64,000 bases of DNA from Oceanibium sediminis (GCF_003265325.1 NZ_QGNX01000001.1:434001-498000); one strand, 5' to 3'; shown: positions 49,426 through 58,992, counted from the first letter of the stretch. Made by a program: numbers and translations. The notes: generated from the letters alone by a model not told the origin.

Positions 49426-51375
49426 ATGCTGAACAAGACATATCCGCCATCGCCAGAGATGGCGGCCCACGCTCACGCGGACGCCGCCACCTACGAAAAG
49501 ATGTACGCCGAGTCCGTCTCGGACCCCAATGCCTTCTGGGGCGAGCAGGGCAAGCGGATCGACTGGATCAAGCCGTACACAAAGGTGAAGGACGTAAGCT
49601 TCGCTTACCCGGATGTGTCGATCAAATGGTATGAGGACGGCACGCTGAACGTCGCCGCGAACTGCGTCGACCGGCACTTGGAAACCCGGGGCGACCAGAC
49701 CGCGATCATCTGGGAGCCGGACGATCCAAAGGCCGACTCCAAGCACATCACCTACCGCGAGCTGCACCGCGAAGTCTGCCGCTTGGCGAACGTCCTGAAG
49801 GGCATGGGCGTGGAAAAGGGCGACCGTGTCGTGCTTTACATGCCGATGATCCCGGAAGCGGCCTATGCCATGCTGGCCTGCGCGCGGATCGGCGCGATCC
49901 ATTCCGTGGTCTTCGGCGGCTTTTCCGCCGACGCGCTGGCGGACCGGATCGACGGCTCGCAAGCCAAGGTCGTGATCACCGCGGACGAAGCCCCGCGCGG
50001 CGGGCGCAACACGCCGCTGATGGCCAATGCCGACAAGGCGCTGAACAAGCTGAACGGCACCTGCAAGGCGCTGGTCGTGCGCCGCACCGGCGGCGACGTT
50101 CCGATGAAAGAGGGCCGCGATTTCTGGCTGGACGAGCTTGAGGCTGACGTCTCGGACGATTGCCCCGTGGTCGAGGTGGAGGCCGAGCACCCGCTGTTCA
50201 TCCTCTACACCTCCGGCTCCACGGGCAAGCCGAAGGGGGTCGTGCATACCTCGGGCGGGTACCTCGTCTATACCTCGATGACCCATGAATACGTGTTCGA
50301 CTACCACGACGGGGACATCTTCTGGTGCACCGCGGACGTGGGCTGGGTCACGGGCCACAGCTACATCGTCTATGGCCCGCTGGCCAATGGCGCGACGACG
50401 CTGATGTTCGAGGGCGTGCCCACCTACCCCGACGCCAGCCGCTTCTGGCAGGTATGCGAGGAGCACAAGGTCAACCAGTTCTACACCGCGCCCACCGCGA
50501 TCCGCGCGCTGATGGGCAAGGGGGACGAGTTCGTCAAGAAATGCGACCTGTCCAGCCTGCGCATCCTTGGCACCGTGGGCGAGCCGATCAACCCCGAGGC
50601 CTGGAACTGGTACAACGATGTCGTCGGCGGCGGCCGCTGCCCCATCGTGGACACCTGGTGGCAGACGGAAACCGGCGGCCACCTGCTGACCCCGCTGCCC
50701 GGCGCGACCACGACGAAGCCCGGCTCGGCGACCTTCCCCTTCTTCGGCGTGGAGCCGGTCATCCTGGAACCCACCACCGGCAAGGAAATCACCACGACCG
50801 AAGCCGAGGGCGTGCTCTGCATCAAGGACAGCTGGCCCGCGCAGATGCGCACCGTCTGGGGCGATCACGAGCGGTTCGTGCAGACCTATTTCAGCGACTA
50901 CAAGGGCTACTACTTCTCGGGCGATGGGTGCCGGCGCGACGCGGACGGCTACTACTGGATCACCGGGCGGGTGGACGACGTGATCAACGTCTCCGGCCAC
51001 CGCATGGGCACGGCCGAGGTCGAGTCCGCGCTGGTAGCCCACCCCAAGGTGGCCGAGGCCGCCGTCGTGGGCTACCCGCATGACATCAAGGGTCAGGGCA
51101 TCTACGCCTATGTCACGCTGATGGGCGGGATCGAACCCTCGGAAGAGCTGCGCAAGGAACTGGAGGCCTGGGTCCGCTCGGAAATCGGGCCGATCGCCAA
51201 GCCGGACCTGCTGCAGTGGGCGCCGGGGCTGCCGAAAACCCGTTCGGGCAAGATCATGCGCCGCATCCTGCGCAAGATCGCCGAGGACGATTTCGGCGCG
51301 CTCGGCGACACCTCGACCCTGGCGGAGCCCGCGGTTGTCGATGACCTGATCGAAAACCGCATGAACCGACACTGA
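49426..51375 (+). CDS. acsA: Acetyl-CoA synthetase
   Basis: A 649-aa AMP-forming acyl-CoA synthetase that activates acetate (often also propionate). Core motifs are [15 protein letters not shown], the [10 protein letters not shown] substrate-pocket motif with its conserved Trp, [17 protein letters not shown] and the C-terminal [14 protein letters not shown], whose lysine is the regulatory acetylation site. The ATG at 49426 is placed 5 bp from GGAGG; 49423 is too close. It stands as the last enzyme behind the ABC transporter, which suggests that the transported compound yields a short-chain acid. Confidence 0.95.
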   Translation: MLNKTYPPSPEMAAHAHADAATYEKMYAESVSDPNAFWGEQGKRIDWIKPYTKVKDVSFAYPDVSIKWYEDGTLNVAANCVDRHLETRGDQTAIIWEPDDPKADSKHITYRELHREVCRLANVLKGMGVEKGDRVVLYMPMIPEAAYAMLACARIGAIHSVVFGGFSADALADRIDGSQAKVVITADEAPRGGRNTPLMANADKALNKLNGTCKALVVRRTGGDVPMKEGRDFWLDELEADVSDDCPVVEVEAEHPLFILYTSGSTGKPKGVVHTSGGYLVYTSMTHEYVFDYHDGDIFWCTADVGWVTGHSYIVYGPLANGATTLMFEGVPTYPDASRFWQVCEEHKVNQFYTAPTAIRALMGKGDEFVKKCDLSSLRILGTVGEPINPEAWNWYNDVVGGGRCPIVDTWWQTETGGHLLTPLPGATTTKPGSATFPFFGVEPVILEPTTGKEITTTEAEGVLCIKDSWPAQMRTVWGDHERFVQTYFSDYKGYYFSGDGCRRDADGYYWITGRVDDVINVSGHRMGTAEVESALVAHPKVAEAAVVGYPHDIKGQGIYAYVTLMGGIEPSEELRKELEAWVRSEIGPIAKPDLLQWAPGLPKTRSGKIMRRILRKIAEDDFGALGDTSTLAEPAVVDDLIENRMNRH

Positions 51376-51380
51376 CCCCC

Positions 51381-52217
51381 ATGGCCGCCGCCGTGCTGAT
51401 CATGGCGGTGGCCATGGCCTTCATCCCGCTGGGCGATACCGCGGGCAAACTGCTCATCACCGAGCATGGCTATGCGCCAGCCCAAGTGGGCTGGCTGCGC
51501 TTTTGCGTCGGCTTCGTGCTGCTCACCCCGCTGATCTGGACCCATCGCGCCGTCTGGCGGGCAGCGCTGAACTGGCGGATGATGCTGCGCGGGCTGCTGA
51601 TCGCGCTGGGGGTCCTGTCGATCCTGACAGCGCTGCGGACCGAGGACATCGGCTCCGTCTTCGGGGCCTTCTTCGTCGGGCCGATCTTCAGCTACGCGCT
51701 GTCCGTCGTGCTGCTGGGTGAGCGGGTGACATGGCCGCGCACCGTGCTGCTGGTGGTCGGCTTTCTCGGCGTGCTCCTGGTGGTCAAACCGGGGTTCGGC
51801 ATGACCCCCGGCCTTGCCTTCGCCGCGCTCGCCGGGATCTTCTACGGCGCCTACCTGACCGCAAGCCGCTGGGTCGCGCCGCTGGCGCCCGCGCCGATCC
51901 TGATGTGGTCGCAACTCGGGGTCAGCGCCGCCGTGCTGACCCCGCCCGCCCTGGCCGTTCCGATGCCGGAGGCCTGGCCGCTGGGCCTGCTGCTGATCAG
52001 CGCCGCCGGCTCGCTGGCGGGCAACCTGCTGCTGGTCGTCGCCTATGGGCGGCAGGGGGCGACCACCCTTGCGCCGTTCATCTATTTCCAGCTGATTTAC
52101 GCCACGGTCTACGGCGTCCTGGTCTTTGAAACCCTGCCCGACCCCGTCGCGCTGGCTGGCCTTGGCCTGCTTGTGGCTTCCGGCTTCGGCTCGCTTGCAC
52201 TACGACGGGCGGCGTGA
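51381..52217 (+). CDS. EamA/DMT-family transporter
   Basis: A 278-aa inner-membrane protein with ten predicted helices made of two EamA repeats (first: GDTAGKLLITEHGYAPAQVG; second: LAFAALAGIFYGAYLTASRW). The DMT superfamily exports metabolites or amino acids; the substrate here is unknown. It starts 5 bp after the acsA stop, so it is probably in the same transcript. Confidence 0.87.
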   Translation: MAAAVLIMAVAMAFIPLGDTAGKLLITEHGYAPAQVGWLRFCVGFVLLTPLIWTHRAVWRAALNWRMMLRGLLIALGVLSILTALRTEDIGSVFGAFFVGPIFSYALSVVLLGERVTWPRTVLLVVGFLGVLLVVKPGFGMTPGLAFAALAGIFYGAYLTASRWVAPLAPAPILMWSQLGVSAAVLTPPALAVPMPEAWPLGLLLISAAGSLAGNLLLVVAYGRQGATTLAPFIYFQLIYATVYGVLVFETLPDPVALAGLGLLVASGFGSLALRRAA

Positions 52218-52250
52218 TTCATTACAGCGAAATCTGGCAGAGGTACGATA

Positions 52251-52538
52251 ATGTGGCACAAGGCAATTCTTCTCGGCTCACTCGGGGCACTGATGGCATG
52301 CGGCACACCCGCGCCGATCGTGGGCACCGATGGCACCATCGACGTGGACGCCTGTGACGCCCGCAGCCAGCGCGGGCTGGTCGGACGAGAGCTGGACGAC
52401 ATGGCGGCCGTTTCCGCCGCCGCGCCGAAGGTGCGCTTCATCAACCCCGGCGACAGCGTGACACAGGACAACCAGCCCGACCGGCTGAACGTGGAGCTGG
52501 ACGACAACCGGGTCGTCACGAGGGTGTACTGCGGCTGA
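52251..52538 (+). CDS. Lipoprotein with I78-type peptidase-inhibitor domain
   Basis: A 95-aa protein with a lipoprotein signal (LGALMACG, lipobox Cys17). The rest matches the I78 inhibitor pattern: a CDA segment, GLVGRELDDM, VRFINPGDSVTQDNQPDRLN and a final VYCG, with two cysteines likely disulphide-bonded. I78 proteins inhibit serine proteases such as subtilisin in the periplasm. It is followed by twin hairpins and a T-run. Confidence 0.8.
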   Translation: MWHKAILLGSLGALMACGTPAPIVGTDGTIDVDACDARSQRGLVGRELDDMAAVSAAAPKVRFINPGDSVTQDNQPDRLNVELDDNRVVTRVYCG

Positions 52539-52872
52539 CACACCGGCCCCTGCCGGGCACACGGCAGGGCTCACGCCGGCCTCTGCCGGGTCCACGGCAG
52601 GGTTTTTGCACAGGGCATGCTCGCCGGGCGATACCGCCCGATCAGGATCACGGGGTGCGGCGGACCAAGCGCCATAGCGCATCCGGCTCTACGCTGCTGC
52701 GAGGGGCCGGTTCCGCCGCCTCACCGTGGCAGATCGACCTTTGCAACCTAGCGGTCCGGCGCCGTCTGCGCCGCACTGGCGGCGAAGGCCAGACACCTGA
52801 TCCCGGGGCAGGCAATGCGAACCCGGCGTACTGGCAGCCCGTAGTTTTCCCGCGACAGGGTATCGCTACAGC
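52539..52872. other. Intergenic region between I78 lipoprotein and fliG
   Basis: A 334-bp convergent spacer. Its left part holds a tandem hairpin terminator (52548-52607). I see no gene, tRNA or strong repeat in the remainder. The short frames here lack ribosome sites and natural-looking composition. Confidence 0.5.
52548..52607 (+). terminator. Tandem hairpin terminator
   Basis: Two copies of a roughly 33-bp unit each form a CTGCCG/CGGCAG hairpin. The first is CCCTGCCG and CGGCAGGG (52548-52569); the second is at 52581-52602 and is followed by TTTTT. It ends the ScfR-side acs-EamA-I78 transcript. Duplication of the stem within 60 bp is unusual. Confidence 0.75.
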
Positions 52873-54027
52873 TCAGTCCTCGGGCGCTTCCTCCTCTATC
52901 AATTGAATCTCTCCGGCCTTGGCCATGACCTGGATCTGGCGCACCACCTCCTGGTAGGCGCCATCGCCGTCGCGCTGGGACACGTCGTGCATCGCGGCGA
53001 CGTCTTCCTCCAGCCGCTCGGCCAATCGCTTCGACAGGTTCGAGAGCAGGAACTCCACCGTCGCGTTGCCCTGGGCCTGGCCCCATTTGAGTGCGACCGT
53101 CAGGATCCCCTCGTCGATCTCCTTGACGATGCGCGCGACGTCCTTCGCCTCCACCCGGTAGCGAATGTCGTTGAAGGTGAACATCGTCTTGAGCACGTCG
53201 CCGTGCAGCGCCGGACGTTCTCCCTCAAGGAACGTGAGGAACTTTTCCCGGCTGTCGCTCGGCAGGTTGTTCATCAGGCCCGCGATCAGGTCCGCCGGCT
53301 TGCGGCTGCGCTTGATCCGCTGCTGGGCGGACAGGAAATCGCGCGAAATGACGGATTCGACCATCTCGGCCACGTTGGAATCGAGCGATGGCACCTGGGC
53401 CAGCCGCAGCATGGCGATTTGCGCGAATTCCCGGTCCAGCCGCTCCAGCACGGCGGCGGCCTTGTCGGCGCGCAGCTCGGACAGGATCACCGCGGCGGTC
53501 TGGGGATGCTCGGACCCGACGAAGGTAGCCAGCGCGGTGTTCGGGATGTCGTTCAGCTTCTTCCACGCCTTGCGGGCATCCCCGCCCTCGACATCGAACA
53601 TGATCTTTTCGATCGTGCTGTCGTCCAGCACCTCGGCAAGCAGGCGGCGCGCGGTCTGGTTGCCGCCCGAAACCTCCTCCTCCGTCCCGATGGAGAGCAG
53701 GAACTCGGCGATGACCCCGTCGAGCATCTGCTTCGAGACGCGTTCAAGCCGGCTTATCGCGATCGCGGTGCGGGTGAGCGAGTGCTCGTTCATGGACTTG
53801 AGGAATTCGCCCGCCGCCTCCGGCCCGATGGCGGCCAGGATGATCGCCGCTTTCTGGATCGGTGGAATATCGGCGTACTCGCCCGCCGCGGACTTCCGCA
53901 GCGACTCCCAGGGGCGGGTCAGTTCCGCCGATGCCCCCGCGCCGGGGCCGGACTTAGACTCCGCCGCGGGGGGCAAGGTGGCGGGAAGGTTGGCCGCGCT
54001 TTCACTCGCCGTTTCCGCCACGCTCAC
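52873..54027 (-). CDS. fliG: Flagellar motor switch protein FliG
   Basis: A 384-aa cytoplasmic switch protein. After a 50-residue Ala/Pro-rich extension it has the FliG N-domain (KAAIILAAIGPEAAGEFLK), the middle domain with EHPQTAAVILSEL, and a C-domain with FTFNDIRYRV, a variant of the usual FxFED motif. It forms the rotor face that contacts MotA. It is the last gene of fliF-fliH-fliN-fliP-fliG and overlaps fliP by 4 bp. Placement of fliG after fliP rather than next to fliF is typical of Rhodobacteraceae. Confidence 0.9.
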   Translation of the reverse strand: MSVAETASESAANLPATLPPAAESKSGPGAGASAELTRPWESLRKSAAGEYADIPPIQKAAIILAAIGPEAAGEFLKSMNEHSLTRTAIAISRLERVSKQMLDGVIAEFLLSIGTEEEVSGGNQTARRLLAEVLDDSTIEKIMFDVEGGDARKAWKKLNDIPNTALATFVGSEHPQTAAVILSELRADKAAAVLERLDREFAQIAMLRLAQVPSLDSNVAEMVESVISRDFLSAQQRIKRSRKPADLIAGLMNNLPSDSREKFLTFLEGERPALHGDVLKTMFTFNDIRYRVEAKDVARIVKEIDEGILTVALKWGQAQGNATVEFLLSNLSKRLAERLEEDVAAMHDVSQRDGDGAYQEVVRQIQVMAKAGEIQLIEEEAPED

Positions 54028-54713
54028 GGGGCGTACCCGCGGATCATCGCGCCGGCGAGCAGCGACCAGCCATCAGCCAGAACGAAAAAGGCCAGTTTGA
54101 ACGGCAACGAAACGACCACTGGCGGCACCATCATCATCCCCATCGACATCAGAATTGCAGCAATGACGAGGTCGATAACGAGGAAAGGTAAAAATACCAG
54201 AAACCCGACCTCGAAACCGCGCTGGATTTCCGACAGCAGGAAGCCCGGCACGAGCAGGGACAGCGGCGGCTCGGGGCTGGGAGCCGGTTTGCCCCCCGCC
54301 TCGGCAAGGAGCGTGATGGTTTCCGGGTCGGTGCGGGCGGTCATGAACTCGACGAAAGGGGCGATTCCCGCCCGGAACGCTTCCTCGGGCGACAGGATAC
54401 CGTCGATCCCGGGCTGGATCCCGGCGCTCCACGCCGCCTGGAAGACCGGCTCCATGACGAAATAGGTCAGGAACAGGGCCAGGCTGACGATCATCATGTT
54501 CGGGGGCGCCTGCTGCACCCCGATCGCCTGGCGCAGGATCGACAGCACCGTGACCATGAAGGGGAAGCAGGTCACCATGATCGCCAGTCCCGGCGCCAGG
54601 CTGAGCACGGTGACCAGCAGGAACAACTGTACTGTCCGCAGCGAGAATGACTCCCCGCCGAGGCTGACCTGAAGTTCCTGCCCCAGCGCCGGCGCGCCAA
54701 GGAAGGCCAGCAT
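54024..54713 (-). CDS. fliP: Flagellar export apparatus protein FliP
   Basis: A 229-aa membrane protein of the type III export gate. It carries a signal-like N-terminus, SLAPGLAIMVTCFPFMVTVLS, a periplasmic loop and the paired C-terminal helices LPFLVIDLVIAAILMSMGMMMVPPV, all characteristic of FliP. It starts 28 bp after fliN. Length is slightly short for FliP (about 245 aa) because the signal region is compact. Confidence 0.92.
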   Translation of the reverse strand: MLAFLGAPALGQELQVSLGGESFSLRTVQLFLLVTVLSLAPGLAIMVTCFPFMVTVLSILRQAIGVQQAPPNMMIVSLALFLTYFVMEPVFQAAWSAGIQPGIDGILSPEEAFRAGIAPFVEFMTARTDPETITLLAEAGGKPAPSPEPPLSLLVPGFLLSEIQRGFEVGFLVFLPFLVIDLVIAAILMSMGMMMVPPVVVSLPFKLAFFVLADGWSLLAGAMIRGYAP

Positions 54714-54741
54714 CAGGCAGGCAAGTCCAAGACGTCGGATA

Positions 54742-55110
54742 TCAGACTCCTTTCGACAGGTCGGCGACTTCGGTCAGCCGCACGCCCAGCTGCCCGGAAC
54801 CGTCGTCCATTTCCTGCAACTCTCCGCGCGCGATGAGGCGTTCACCCACGTAAAGCTCGACCGGGTCGTCGATCCGTGTGTTGAGCGTGATGACGCTGTC
54901 CCGGCGCAGCTTGACCAGGTCGGCAACGAGGGGGCGCGCCTTTCCGACGGAGATCATCACTTCGATCGGAACGCCCATGAAGGCGGTCTCGCGCCGGCCG
55001 TCGCCGCGCATCGGCCCGTCGCTGGTGCTCATCTGGGCCGGCGGCAGGGCGCCGTCGATCGGCGTCTGCGCGCTGGATTGCGGTTCGGTGGCGGGGTCGT
55101 CATCCTGCAA
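54742..55110 (-). CDS. fliN: Flagellar motor switch protein FliN
   Basis: A 122-aa C-ring protein with a 40-residue polar N-terminal segment and a SpoA (surface presentation of antigens) domain: PIEVMISVGKARPLVADLVK, TLNTRIDDPVELYVGERLIA, GVRLTEVADL. It overlaps the FliH-like gene by 11 bp. With FliG it forms the switch complex. Confidence 0.92.
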   Translation of the reverse strand: MQDDDPATEPQSSAQTPIDGALPPAQMSTSDGPMRGDGRRETAFMGVPIEVMISVGKARPLVADLVKLRRDSVITLNTRIDDPVELYVGERLIARGELQEMDDGSGQLGVRLTEVADLSKGV

Positions 55111-55741
55111 GGGTCTGCTCCTTCATCGCTGGTTGGGGGGGCTGTACGTCAAGCGTTTCATCGTCCTGCGGGTTCTGCGCGAATGCCTCGAACGCCGCAT
55201 CGATCCGCGCGAGGACGCCGGACAGGTCGATCGCGTCGAAACCGTCGTCCCAATGCACCTCAGCCTCCAGCGGGGTCAGGCGCGGATCCGCCACGACCTT
55301 CAGGCCCACCCAGTCGGACAGGGCGGACTGAAGGCCGGGCAGCGACTCTTCGGAACACCGCAGGATCGGTTTGGCGTCGGGGCGCGCATCCAGCGCGTGC
55401 GCGACCGCCGAGGCGACCTGGTCCGCCAGCCCGGCCTGCGTCAGGCGCGGGGACAGGTGGTCGATCAGCGCGCTGACGAAGGGCGTGATCCCGGCGAGGA
55501 TCGACGCCTCCACCTCGTTCCGGCTGAGGTACTGGTCGTGCAAGCGCTCGACCAGGGCGGCGCGCAGTTGATCCTGCGCTTCTGCATGGGCCTCGGCCGC
55601 GGCTTTGGTACCGTCGGCGCTGCCCTGGGCGTATCCTTCCTTGAACGCCTCGGCGCGTACCGCCGCGATATCCGGGGTGTCGGGGGCTGGGTGCGCCCCC
55701 TCTCCGGGAAGAAATTCCTGCAGCTTCAGGGCAAGGGGCAT
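55100..55741 (-). CDS. fliH: FliH-like flagellar assembly protein
   Basis: A 213-aa soluble protein with an N-terminal helical segment rich in Ala/Glu (EAFKEGYAQGSADGTKAAAEA), a GYxxG-type pattern typical of FliH, then a helical middle and a FliH/HrpE-like C-terminal domain. FliH regulates the export ATPase FliI. The family is weakly conserved, so the call depends partly on position between fliF and fliN. Its ATG overlaps the fliF stop (TGATG). Confidence 0.75.
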   Translation of the reverse strand: MPLALKLQEFLPGEGAHPAPDTPDIAAVRAEAFKEGYAQGSADGTKAAAEAHAEAQDQLRAALVERLHDQYLSRNEVEASILAGITPFVSALIDHLSPRLTQAGLADQVASAVAHALDARPDAKPILRCSEESLPGLQSALSDWVGLKVVADPRLTPLEAEVHWDDGFDAIDLSGVLARIDAAFEAFAQNPQDDETLDVQPPQPAMKEQTLAG

Positions 55742-57324
55742 CAGCGGCTTCCTTCTGTCTGTTCCGGCGCCTCGATCCAGCGCCTGAGGACATCCGCGGA
55801 TTCCTCGCGCCGTTCCGCGATCAGTTCGCGCAGGTTGCGGATCTTGTGCCGGTCCGGGTTGTCCAGCGCGCCGCCGGTCGGCTCGGTATCGCGCGGGTCA
55901 GGCTCGACGGACAGGTCGAGACTTCCGGCCAGGATCTCCGGCTCGGGCAATGGCGGGCGCATCAGCAGCGGGCGGATCACGAACAGGCCGAGCAGCAGGA
56001 CAACCACCGCCAGAACCGTCGTCTGGACAAGGCTGATCAGCGACCCGCCGGATATCGGCATCGCGCCCCCTTCGGCGGCGGTGCCGTTCATGGCGGGCTG
56101 CGGAAACTCCATCGATTGCAGCGTGACCTTGTCGCCGCGCGCCGGATCGAAACCGATTGCGGTCTCCACCAGTTCGCGAAGCGCTGTAAGCTCCTCTTCC
56201 GGGCGGGGCGCCCATTCGCGGGAGCCGTCGGGCGCCGCGGTCGTCAAGCCGTCGACCATCACGGCGACAGTGATCCGGCGAATCTGGCCGGGCTGGATCA
56301 CCCGCTCACGCGTCGTTTCCGACACTTCGAAGTTCTGCCTTTCGCGCGTTTCGGAGCGATTCGCGCTGGATTGCGCCGCGCCCCCCTCCGCATCGCCGGC
56401 GGGCAGGTTGCTGGCGACGGTGACGGCGCCCGCGCCGCCGCCCTGCTCGGTTTCCGTGATTTCCTCCAAATCGCTGCTGATCGCCACCCGGCTGGCGGGA
56501 TCGATGACACGTTCGGTGATCCGCTGGCTATCCATGTCCGCGTCGATATTGACCTGCACCCGCGCTTTGCCGGGCCCGACACGCGCCGCGAGAAGGCGCT
56601 CCAGGTCCGCCTTCATCTGCTCGGCCCGCGAGTCCGGCTGGGCGGTCGGGGATTCCCCCGCCTCCGGCCCGGAGAGGACGACGCCGTTCACCGAGTCGAT
56701 CACAGCGACGGCGGAAATCTCCAGCCCAGGCACGGCGGAGGAGACGAGGTGGCGAATCGCCTCCGCCTTGCCCGGGCTGATCGACGCGCCGGCGGGGGTC
56801 ACGGTGACAGACGCGGTGACCGGCTGGTCGCGGGCAAAGGGCTGGCGCGCGGGCGTTGCGATATGAACCCGGGCGCTGCGCACGTCGCGCCCGGCCAAAA
56901 TGGTGCGGGCCAGCTCGCCTTCCTTCGCACGCCAATAGGCGGCGTCGAACATCTGGGCGGTGGTGCCAAACCCGCTCATCCCGTCGAGCAGCTCGTAGCC
57001 GATTCCACCGCTGGCAGGCAGCCCGTCGGCCGCAAGCGCAAGGCGCGTGCCGTCCCGCGCGTCGGCCGGGACGTAGATCGCCGTGCCGCGAACCTCGTAG
57101 GCGATGTTCTGTTGCTCAAGCGCCGTGATGACGTCACCCGCCGCCGCCGCATCGAGCCCCGCATACAGCAGCGCCATGTTCGGGGTGGCAGCAAGGCGCC
57201 AGATGGCACCCATGCTCAGCAGCGCAGCCGCTACCGCGACCAGGAGAATCACTTTGCGGCGGCCGTCCAGCGCGGTCCAAGTGGCGGTGATCTGGCTCAC
57301 AATACAATGCCTTGCGTTTTTCAC
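55741..57324 (-). CDS. fliF: Flagellar MS-ring protein FliF
   Basis: A 527-aa inner-membrane ring protein. It has a first transmembrane helix at about residues 25-45 (VILLVAVAAALLSMGAIW), YscJ/FliF domains with MALLYAGLDAAAAGDVITAL and ASVTVTPAG, and a second helix near 440 (LISLVQTTVLAVVVLLLGLF). The C-terminal cytoplasmic tail that binds FliG follows. It is the first gene of this minus-strand operon; a CtrA-like site lies 49 bp upstream. Confidence 0.93.
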   Translation of the reverse strand: MKNARHCIVSQITATWTALDGRRKVILLVAVAAALLSMGAIWRLAATPNMALLYAGLDAAAAGDVITALEQQNIAYEVRGTAIYVPADARDGTRLALAADGLPASGGIGYELLDGMSGFGTTAQMFDAAYWRAKEGELARTILAGRDVRSARVHIATPARQPFARDQPVTASVTVTPAGASISPGKAEAIRHLVSSAVPGLEISAVAVIDSVNGVVLSGPEAGESPTAQPDSRAEQMKADLERLLAARVGPGKARVQVNIDADMDSQRITERVIDPASRVAISSDLEEITETEQGGGAGAVTVASNLPAGDAEGGAAQSSANRSETRERQNFEVSETTRERVIQPGQIRRITVAVMVDGLTTAAPDGSREWAPRPEEELTALRELVETAIGFDPARGDKVTLQSMEFPQPAMNGTAAEGGAMPISGGSLISLVQTTVLAVVVLLLGLFVIRPLLMRPPLPEPEILAGSLDLSVEPDPRDTEPTGGALDNPDRHKIRNLRELIAERREESADVLRRWIEAPEQTEGSR

Positions 57325-57372
57325 CGGACCATTCTGGCCCGATGTTCTTGACGCCCTTTTCCCTCGGTCCGC

Positions 57373-57387
57373 TTAAGAATTGGTTAG
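57373..57387. promoter_or_regulatory. CtrA-like box between fliF and fliL
   Basis: TTAAGAATTGGTTAG fits TTAA-N7-TTA(A/G), one base off the CtrA consensus TTAA-N7-TTAA. It sits in the 118-bp divergent spacer of two flagellar operons. In Rhodobacteraceae flagellar genes are commonly CtrA-dependent. Confidence 0.5.
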
Positions 57388-57442
57388 CTAGAACCGTCTA
57401 AATCGAACCCATCGCGATCTGCACCGGACAGGAGGTTCGACC

Positions 57443-57913
57443 TTGGCGGACACAACCAATGACAATGGGCACCCAGCCCGAAAGGGCAGCGGGCTCAAGG
57501 CCCTGACGGCCGCACTGCTGGGGGCGATTCTTGCCGGGGCGGCGGGATTTGGCGTCACCTATACGGGGGTGCTCGACGGAATCGGCGGCCCCGAGAAAGT
57601 GACGGTGGACCGCTCCTACAGCTTCGTGCCGCTCGATCCGCTGATGATCAGCCTCGGGCCCGACGCCAACGCAAGGACCCTGAAGTTCACCGCCCAGCTG
57701 GAGGTGGAGCCGGGGGCCGAAGCGGCGGTGACCGCCCATGTGCCGCGAATTCTGGACGTGCTCAACACCTACCTGCGGGCCGTGGACGAGGCGGAGCTGG
57801 CCGATCCCGGCGCCCTGCCCCTGCTGCGCGCGCAGATGCTGCGCCGGATACAGATCGTCGTCGGCGATGCCCCCGTGCGGGATCTGCTGATCCTTGAATT
57901 CGTCATGAACTGA
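57443..57913 (+). CDS. fliL: Flagellar basal-body protein FliL
   Basis: A 156-aa protein with one N-terminal membrane anchor (ALTAALLGAILAGAAGFGV) and a periplasmic FliL domain (VPLDPLMISLGPDANARTLKF to LLILEFVMN). FliL rings surround stators and aid torque. The start is TTG at 57443 with GGAGG at 57431-57435. It is divergent from fliF and leads a motility operon. Confidence 0.88.
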   Translation: MADTTNDNGHPARKGSGLKALTAALLGAILAGAAGFGVTYTGVLDGIGGPEKVTVDRSYSFVPLDPLMISLGPDANARTLKFTAQLEVEPGAEAAVTAHVPRILDVLNTYLRAVDEAELADPGALPLLRAQMLRRIQIVVGDAPVRDLLILEFVMN

Positions 57914-57924
57914 GGGAGCCTTTC

Positions 57925-58344
57925 ATGGAACTGATCGCAGATGGCCTGCTGATTGCAGCGGCTCTTACGACCGCGCTCTACTGCTTCGTCCTGTCCCGAA
58001 GGCTGGCCGCGCTGAAGGCGCTGGACAAGGGACTGGGCGGCGCGATCGCGGGCCTGTCGACGCGGGTGGACCAGACCCGGGAATCGCTGGGCGACATGCG
58101 CAAGGTGGCGCGCGAACTGACCACGCTGACATCCCAGGCCGAACTCGCCGCCGGGCGCCTTGAACTGCTGCTCGCCACGACCGAGCATGTCGCGGCGGAA
58201 GGCAGGGCCGCCCAGGCGGAAAAGCCGGAAGAGGAACCTGCGCAACCGCCGGAATCCGATCCGACCGAATCGGACGTCCCTGACATCGTTTCCGCCCTGC
58301 GCGAAATCGCCGCCTCCGGCAGGGCCAGGACGGGCCGGGTATGA
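57925..58344 (+). CDS. DUF6468-type flagellar-cluster protein
   Basis: A 139-aa protein with an N-terminal membrane helix (LIADGLLIAAALTTALYCFVL), a coiled-coil middle (SRRLAALKALDKGLGGAIAG onward) and an acidic Pro/Glu-rich C-terminal part. This architecture and position after fliL match the DUF6468 family found only in alphaproteobacterial flagellar clusters. Function is unknown; a role around the stator is possible. It overlaps the next gene by 4 bp. Confidence 0.65.
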   Translation: MELIADGLLIAAALTTALYCFVLSRRLAALKALDKGLGGAIAGLSTRVDQTRESLGDMRKVARELTTLTSQAELAAGRLELLLATTEHVAAEGRAAQAEKPEEEPAQPPESDPTESDVPDIVSALREIAASGRARTGRV

Positions 58345-58925
58345 GCGGCGCACCCGGTTTGCGAATCGGCGCCCTCGGCCTGCTGTCGCTCTGTTTCCTA
58401 GGCTCGGCGGCGGTCCGGCTTCTGGATGCCGGCCCCGTGATCGCACAGGAACTGGCCGAAACGCGAAACCCGGCGGGCGGGGAGGTTGGCTGCACCCCGG
58501 CGGACGATGTGCTGCTTGCGGCGGTGACCGAGCGCAGCCAACAGCTGGAGGTTCGCGAACGCGCCCTGGCCGAGCGACAGGCCCTGCTCGACGTTGCCGA
58601 GGCCGAGATCGCCGAGAAACGCGCCGCGCTGGCGCTTGCCGAAGAGCAGCTGGCCGCGACGATGGCCATCGCGGATTCCGCGGCGGAGCAGGACCTTCAG
58701 CGCCTCACCGCGATCTATGAGAACGTGAAGCCGAAACGCGCGGCCGGTATCTTCGAGTCGATGGACACCAGTTTCGCCGCCGGAATCCTCGCGCGGATGA
58801 GCCCCGCCACCGCGGGTGAGATCCTGACCCTGATCGACGCCAACCGCGCCTATGAAATCAGCGTGCTGATGGCGGCGCGGAACATGGGCGCCGGTGGCCC
58901 CCTGCCGCCGGAAAACGACGGCTGA
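58341..58925 (+). CDS. MotE-like protein with MgtE-N fold
   Basis: A 194-aa secreted or membrane-anchored protein. It has an N-terminal hydrophobic helix, a long coiled coil (residues 60-120, Ala/Glu/Gln-rich) and a C-terminal segment (IYENVKPKRAAGIFESMDTS, FAAGILARMSPATAGEILTL) typical of the MgtE N-terminal/MotE fold. In rhizobia MotE is a chaperone for the periplasmic motor protein MotC. Here it precedes motA and a large secreted protein. Confidence 0.75.
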   Translation: MSGAPGLRIGALGLLSLCFLGSAAVRLLDAGPVIAQELAETRNPAGGEVGCTPADDVLLAAVTERSQQLEVRERALAERQALLDVAEAEIAEKRAALALAEEQLAATMAIADSAAEQDLQRLTAIYENVKPKRAAGIFESMDTSFAAGILARMSPATAGEILTLIDANRAYEISVLMAARNMGAGGPLPPENDG

Positions 58926-58940
58926 TTGAAGGTTTGTTAA
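58926..58940 (+). promoter_or_regulatory. CtrA-like box upstream of motA
   Basis: TTGAAGGTTTGTTAA is TTGA-N7-TTAA, one base off the CtrA consensus, 52 bp before the motA ATG. Confidence 0.45.
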
Positions 58941-58992
58941 GGCCCCATGGTCCATCACGGCCCCCACAACATCGAAGCGGAGTAGCACCACC

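Noticed and set aside
52608-52872. Possible tRNA or small RNA in the spacer before fliG
   Set aside because: No cloverleaf, T-loop consensus (GGTTCGAnTCC) or strong promoter could be found by eye.
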